Shown here one piece after another: positions 1-64,000 of a stretch of 64,000 bases of DNA. The translations under genes and the position numbers were made by a program. The stretch comes from Cristatella mucedo (lineage: Eukaryota; Bryozoa; Phylactolaemata; Cristatellidae): assembly GCA_009760855.2 (NCBI GenBank), contig WPIO01000058.1, positions 313,501 to 377,500 on the forward strand. Reading direction: 5' to 3'. Position 1 is the first letter of the stretch. Every line of letters starts with the position of its first letter. A model generated the notes under the pieces. It was not told the origin of the DNA, did no database searches, and worked only from the letters and a program-made list of their open reading frames with translations.

Positions 1-1915
1 ATCTACGTATAACGTCTACCGTCGTGGGCGGCCTGGCGGTTCTAGCTAGAAGTGTCTGGCTGCTGCCGGCCCACCCTGGTTGCCCGTGCCCCTTTTTACC
101 ACTAGTTTTATGGCCATGCTTCAGCCAGTCGGTCATCCTATGGGCGACCATTTCTCTTTCTTACTCGTGAAAATCTTTCCTCATTGATCGTGTCCTCAGC
201 GCTGACTCCGTTTGTCCGACGTAGTGGTAGATTAAAAGATTAATAAGATGTGACGGCTGCTTGGCCCGCACAAGGGATGTATGCTACTTACTAGTGCCAA
301 TTCACGGCACGTGTGCTACAAGCAACAGCTGCCGGAAGTTGGCCCGACGCTCGTCTGCCGAACGCGCCGGGTTGCAGGTGCTAGCCTCAGGTTTTGCAGC
401 TGCCGTCTCTTTCGGATGCCCAAGCGTCCAGGGACCACGCTTGATCGCTCTGCTAGCTAGCTAAGCTAGACCATGTCAAGCTGTAACTGCACACGGCATC
501 TGCGCACACCTCTAGCAGATATGTGAGTTGCCTGTGGTAGCCGGCCGAACTTCTATGCCGCTGCTGCCTGTCCCCTCTCCCTGTGCTATTTAGTGTCAGC
601 TGCTGCTGCTGCCTGCGATATGTGCAGCCAGTCGTAATGCTGCTTACTGCAGTTGTCGGCATGGCCCCCCACGGTTGCCAGTCTCAATGTTTCCGAAGGC
701 ATAGCCGATATCCAGTGACTGTAGTAAAGAACTGTCTGCGGCCTTTGTGTCAAGCCCACTCGCTATTGCACGAGTCCTTGTGAACCGCTACCCCCCCCCC
801 AGGCGGCCTGGCTTTCTGTATTCGAGGCTTCGCGTCCCCGGGGTTAGCCTTTCTTAGTTTATTTGTAAGGCCATACATATTATTTGTACGGCTGCTACAT
901 CCTGTGAATACTGCTGGTGCCAGCAGTCACTGCCACGAGGCGCTGCGGCTGAGGCCCCGGCACCAACTCTCGGCTCCTCTGGCTCGGCCTCGGCTCCTCT
1001 GCTGAGTTCTTGCGCGCTCTTTAACTCCCTGCTGCTGCTGTTTGGGGAGGGGCCTCCCACACTCACAGGGCTGGCCATCGATACTCGAGCTAGTCGCCGA
1101 TGTGGCGGCAGCGGCTCTGTTAATAATGCGCACGGCTGCTTGCAGCCTGCTTTGCTGCCTTCTTAGCAGTCAGTTAATCGCTAGTCACTGTTGTGCGGCT
1201 GAGTTGCAATGGCAGGTTGTGCTGCTGTGGCGCCAATAATAAACTCAGAGCTCATTACGAGTTGACTTTTCTGTCGTCGACGCTTGAGGGAGGAAGGTTG
1301 ATAGCCTAGCCGGGAAACCGAGTCGTTCGACCTGGAGAAGCAGCTTCGAGCTGCTGCCCCCCCCCCCGGCGTTCGTTCGTCGGTGCCGCCAGGTGCAGCA
1401 AACGTTGCGGCTATTTTGATCACCGCCCTGCTCTTGCAGATTATTTTGACAATGGACTGTCGGTAGTTAAATTTCACACCTTCAGGGTTCAGAATTCCGT
1501 GGTTGCAACGATGCCCTTGTAGCAGGATAGCGACAACAACCACTGCAGCCGTTAGTCCATTCTTATTGTGGGCTTCGACACTCAAAAGTTTGCTCAGCAT
1601 CGTCTCGATAGAAGGCTCGAGAAATGGCTAGAGACCGCGGCAGCAGAGCAGCTGGTGGCTGCAGCCTGCTTTTTTGCGGGCTGCCCACTTGTTGACGAGT
1701 GGGTTCTCAGCTCGCCTCTCAAGAGGTGAGATAATCGCAACAGCTGACGTCATCGTACAATGTCTATTTGCTTATGACCTGGGCTTCAAATTCGGTGCCC
1801 AGGCACTCTTTGAGCTTCAGCACCCCAGAAGAATTCGGGAGCCATCCGGTACAAAGCGTTTGTTTGACTTGGTTTTTGACAGCAAATCCTCAAAAGCTAC
1901 CCGAGTCTTGTCACG
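1..1915. other. Downstream intergenic region, no recognised gene
   Basis: Open frames of up to 139 codons occur here on both strands. None shows a recognisable domain, a good splice pattern or similarity to anything I know. C-tracts of nine to ten bases lie near 791-800 and 1358-1368. Nothing else can be supported. Confidence 0.6.

Positions 1916-1991
<76 letters not shown>
1916..1991. repeat. (TG)n microsatellite, about 76 bp
   Basis: This is a pure GT dinucleotide run. Open frames crossing it give only Cys-Val repeats and are artefacts. Confidence 0.97.
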
Positions 1992-1994
<3 letters not shown>

Positions 1995-2329
1995 CGTCAT
2001 GCTCTTTTCCGAGGATTTCGTTTGTTATTATCTTACTTTCATTATGACCTCGGGTGTTTTTTGAGGCTCTGAGCCAGATTTAATACAAGTTGAATAAATT
2101 AATAAAGTTGCATTAGCATCAGTGTTTCTGCACGCACAGATCGTTACTGACGCCGAGCCAGAGTCGGCATCGCACCCCGTCTACTGCACACTTGCACCCA
2201 ATCTGCTCCTAAACTGACTGATGCTCTTGGATAGTTATATCCCAGCACGGAATGTGTCGTCCACGAACATGTCTAGCCAGGCGGTCTGTCTATGTTCCAG
2301 GTGCATCGAATGTAATGTAATTTATCTCC

Positions 2330-2613
2330 CATCTATAACTCCACAGAGACTATATGGATGTTACGCAGGAGAGTTCTGTATAGAGCATTCACAGCCTAAA
2401 CGGCATTCGGTAGCCAACATACTTCATCTCACGCAACAAAGAGAAAGTAGGAACAATAGCAGTCAGTAGAACAGTTGAGGTAGTGAGTAACATGGAAATA
2501 GCAGCTCAGACGGCTGGAAAGGACGTGCTATAGTCGGCAGCAGGAGAATAGTTGCTGCGTAAGAATCGTGGAGGTGAGTTCAAAAGACTAGGACATGCAG
2601 AGCTAAAGCTTCT
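2330..2613 (-). mobile_element. LINE-B (L2/CR1-like) 3' fragment
   Basis: This stretch aligns along its whole length with 43780-44075, the 3' part of a minus-strand LINE. Shared landmarks include TTACGCAGGAGAGTT, CATTCGGTAGCCAACA, CAGTTGAGGTAGTGAGTA and CAGAGCTAAAGCTTCT. It is a diverged, truncated copy without coding capacity. This copy and 43780-44520 define the same family. Confidence 0.85.
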
Positions 2614-2619
2614 ATCTAT

Positions 2620-4497
2620 CGAATCTATCCTCGTCGATGCATCTACCCACATGTCTATTGAATGTTATTATGCTGTGTAACCTCGTGTTAAAACTCAGGC
2701 TTACTGCGTTTTTCTTTGTTCAGTTAATTCAAACTCTGTTACTGTTCTGCATCTTGCCTCCTTGTGATGTAATGGTACCCAAATAGGTGTCAACACAACA
2801 TGTGTAGAAAAGGAAGGTGCCGATTGCCGTCCATCTGAGATGGTGCATAAACCCAAGGACGGTCCACCTTATTTACTCCTGTACCTAATCCAGCTAGAGC
2901 AGCTTGTCCATTGTGGAGTTATTCCATGTAGTGGTAAAAACTAGAGTTTTCGATGGGCCTGTTGAACTGAGGTTTCACTTAGCTGATGTCAAGTGATTAG
3001 TAGGCATATTTGCTGCAGACTTTCCTGGCTTGTCGTAAGCCAACGGTTATATCGTGCGTATACGAACTAACGACTTAACTATGGCAAGTCATAAAAGGGC
3101 TTCCAAGCAACACCATCGAGCCTCTGTAGCCAGTCGTAATGCGGGTGCAAGATCGCGTGTTAAAGTCAAGAAGACATGCTGTGCGAAAGAGGGAAATGCA
3201 GGGGAGAGAGAGAGGAGATCAGGAGAGCAAAGACAGACTACTAGGAGAGCAAAGACAGACTATACAAAGCCGGAGGTGCACTGCAATAACGAGGACCCAT
3301 ACTGAATCAGATGGGAATCAACCACTTAAACCAAAAATATGTCGGAGTCAGAACACTTTAGACAGAACCAAAGCACGATGCAATCTGTATCACATTTAAG
3401 CAGTATCCTTAAAAGGCCTAGAGAGATTGAGTTCTCTGAAGGTGCTATACAAATATTTTATTATTACCATTATATTATTATAGGCAAAATATGTCGTTAG
3501 TCGCATTACGTATAAGAATACGTTATCGCCAGTAAGAATGCTTGATTTTTAATGGGATGTGAGACTATGGAAGCGCTTCGCCTTTAACAAATCGGACTGC
3601 ACTGAAGTCAGGTTGTGGAATGCTGAAGCAGGCGAAAAAGACGAACGAGAGAAGTACGTGAGCTAGGTCGAGGACTAGTGGACCGAACAACTAGCTGATA
3701 TTCACAATATGATGCAAAAAAATATCGGATCTGCACGAACCAATGTAAGCAATCTAAGCAGAGCTAAGTATGGCCATCAAGCTAAAGGCAGAACTGGTCA
3801 TCAAATGCTTTTACAAACCCATGAAAACAACGACTTCACCTCGAGTTGACATGGCTTTGGGAAATAATGTCTCCCAAGTTACATCAGTGTTTTACATGAC
3901 TGCTTACCAGCAAGAGCAGTTCGGGTTTGATTCAGCCACAGGCTCATATAAACCACTGGCTCGTCGCAGCTGCCCTCAGCCCACAAAGACCTTTATGTCC
4001 CCTAGAATACAGGTGACCTGCACATTTCCCTGCTTGGGCAAAGTACAATCGTCTATATACGTGTGCATGCAGCTGCATTTCAGGCACAAACTCGGTCATA
4101 GAGAATGATTGGGACGATGCCCATAACGGCACTTTATATTAACGACAACAGTTAAAGGATTTACTCCACATGCTTGCAGTATGCTTGTGATCCCATCGCA
4201 ACGGTGTCGATCGGGTATTTGCCTGTTGAACTCGCCTCGGAGTGAGAACACCATCATCGTTGAAGTAACGACGTATTAACAAACACCGGTGAGCTCTGCG
4301 GCTTAAGTTAATTATACTAAATAGACGATAGTTTGCGTCAGGCCCATGCAAAGCAACTAACACGAGCACTCGGCACTGCCTGCACGGGTGACTTGTCACC
4401 TTGAGAGAGAGAAGAGAAGCCGTGCAGTGCCACGACAAGGCATCGGCCTGCACAAGAAGTCGACGTACTATCGCCACCTGAGGCCGTGGCTCAGCTT
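2620..4497 (-). other. Downstream flank and 3' UTR of DMXL
   Basis: Bases just below 4498 must contain the DMXL 3' UTR on the minus strand. No canonical AATAAA was found close to the stop. A TATAAA variant (complement of 4133-4138), about 360 nt after the stop, is a weak candidate polyadenylation signal. A 22-bp direct repeat (3221-3262) and an L2 tail (3411-3482) also lie here. No gene is recognised. Confidence 0.45.
3411..3482 (+). mobile_element. L2-like LINE 3' tail
   Basis: The block reads as the family tail: a GCCTAGAGAGATTGAGTTCT core, a GGTGCTATACAAATA motif and an ATT-rich end. It matches tails at 13725-13785 and 39550-39633. Only the 3' end is present. Confidence 0.75.
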
Positions 4498-63913
<59,416 letters not shown>

Positions 63914-64000
63914 CTGCAAACTTTCAAGGCAGCCAGGCAAGAAAGCCAAAGCAGCAGCAGTGGAAATAGAGGCAACCGACAAGCAAGCACGAGATGAGCA
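63914..64000. other. Start of the intron upstream of w1
   Basis: The bases before the w1 acceptor form, on the minus strand, a long C/T-rich run (TTGCCTCTATTTCCACTGCT onward), typical of a polypyrimidine tract. The next upstream exon is outside the window. Confidence 0.7.

Noticed and set aside
1181-1600. 139-codon minus-strand open frame near the left edge
   Set aside because: Composition is mixed, with no domain, and it cannot be linked to DMXL, which already has its stop at 4498.

Overview
The window is animal nuclear DNA. It has long introns with strict GT-AG or GC-AG borders, a protein family known from animals, many decayed L2/CR1-like retrotransposons, tRNA-derived SINEs, a degenerate Helitron, a Tigger-like DNA transposon and very long (CT)n/(GA)n microsatellites. 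The species cannot be named from the sequence. The repeat mix and the divergence of the gene from vertebrate homologues recalled from memory suggest an invertebrate; that is inference.

One gene accounts for nearly all the coding content. It lies on the minus strand and is a DmX-like protein (DMXL1/DMXL2, Rabconnectin-3 alpha; the animal relative of yeast Rav1). I traced 33 coding exons from 63913 (5' side) down to the stop codon at 4498-4500. They sum to 6264 nt (2088 codons including the stop), and every splice phase matches across all 32 junctions. The 5' part of the gene, with the start codon and N-terminal WD40 repeats, lies beyond the right edge. Exons are numbered w1 (63.9 kb) to w33 (4.5 kb). 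Exons w1-w9 carry the region resembling the conserved Rav1 C-terminal domain, w10-w23 the DmX-specific middle part with acidic and Ser-rich linkers, and w28-w33 a C-terminal block of about six WD40 repeats. Two introns use a GC donor (one well supported, one tentative), and two are only 119 bp.

Layout. 1-4497: sequence downstream of the gene, with a (TG)n tract, two LINE fragments and no recognised gene. 4.5-14.2 kb: exons w33-w25, a 182-bp (GA)n tract, SINE and LINE fragments. 14.2-21.8 kb: w24, w23 and a cluster of three L2 copies in alternating orientation. 21.8-30 kb: w22-w20, a Tigger-like element of 821 bp and several L2 tails. 30-35.5 kb: the densest exon cluster, w19-w10. 35.5-47.1 kb: w9 flanked by two large introns, holding (CT)n tracts, a plus-strand L2 with a microsatellite inside its reverse transcriptase region, a second LINE family, and a minus-strand L2 interrupted by a Helitron that carries a broken Pif1-like helicase. 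47.1-56.5 kb: w8-w2 with a 330-bp (CT)n tract, more L2 copies and SINEs. 56.5-64 kb: a 7-kb intron and w1.

Proteins of this family help assemble the vacuolar-type proton ATPase (RAVE-like function) and act on endosomes and synaptic vesicles. No other host gene, RNA gene, CRISPR array or operon is present. I found no new biological system. The best second looks are the Helitron with its empty-site evidence, the GC-AG introns, SINEs sharing the L2 3' tail, and the microsatellite grown inside an L2 reverse transcriptase.
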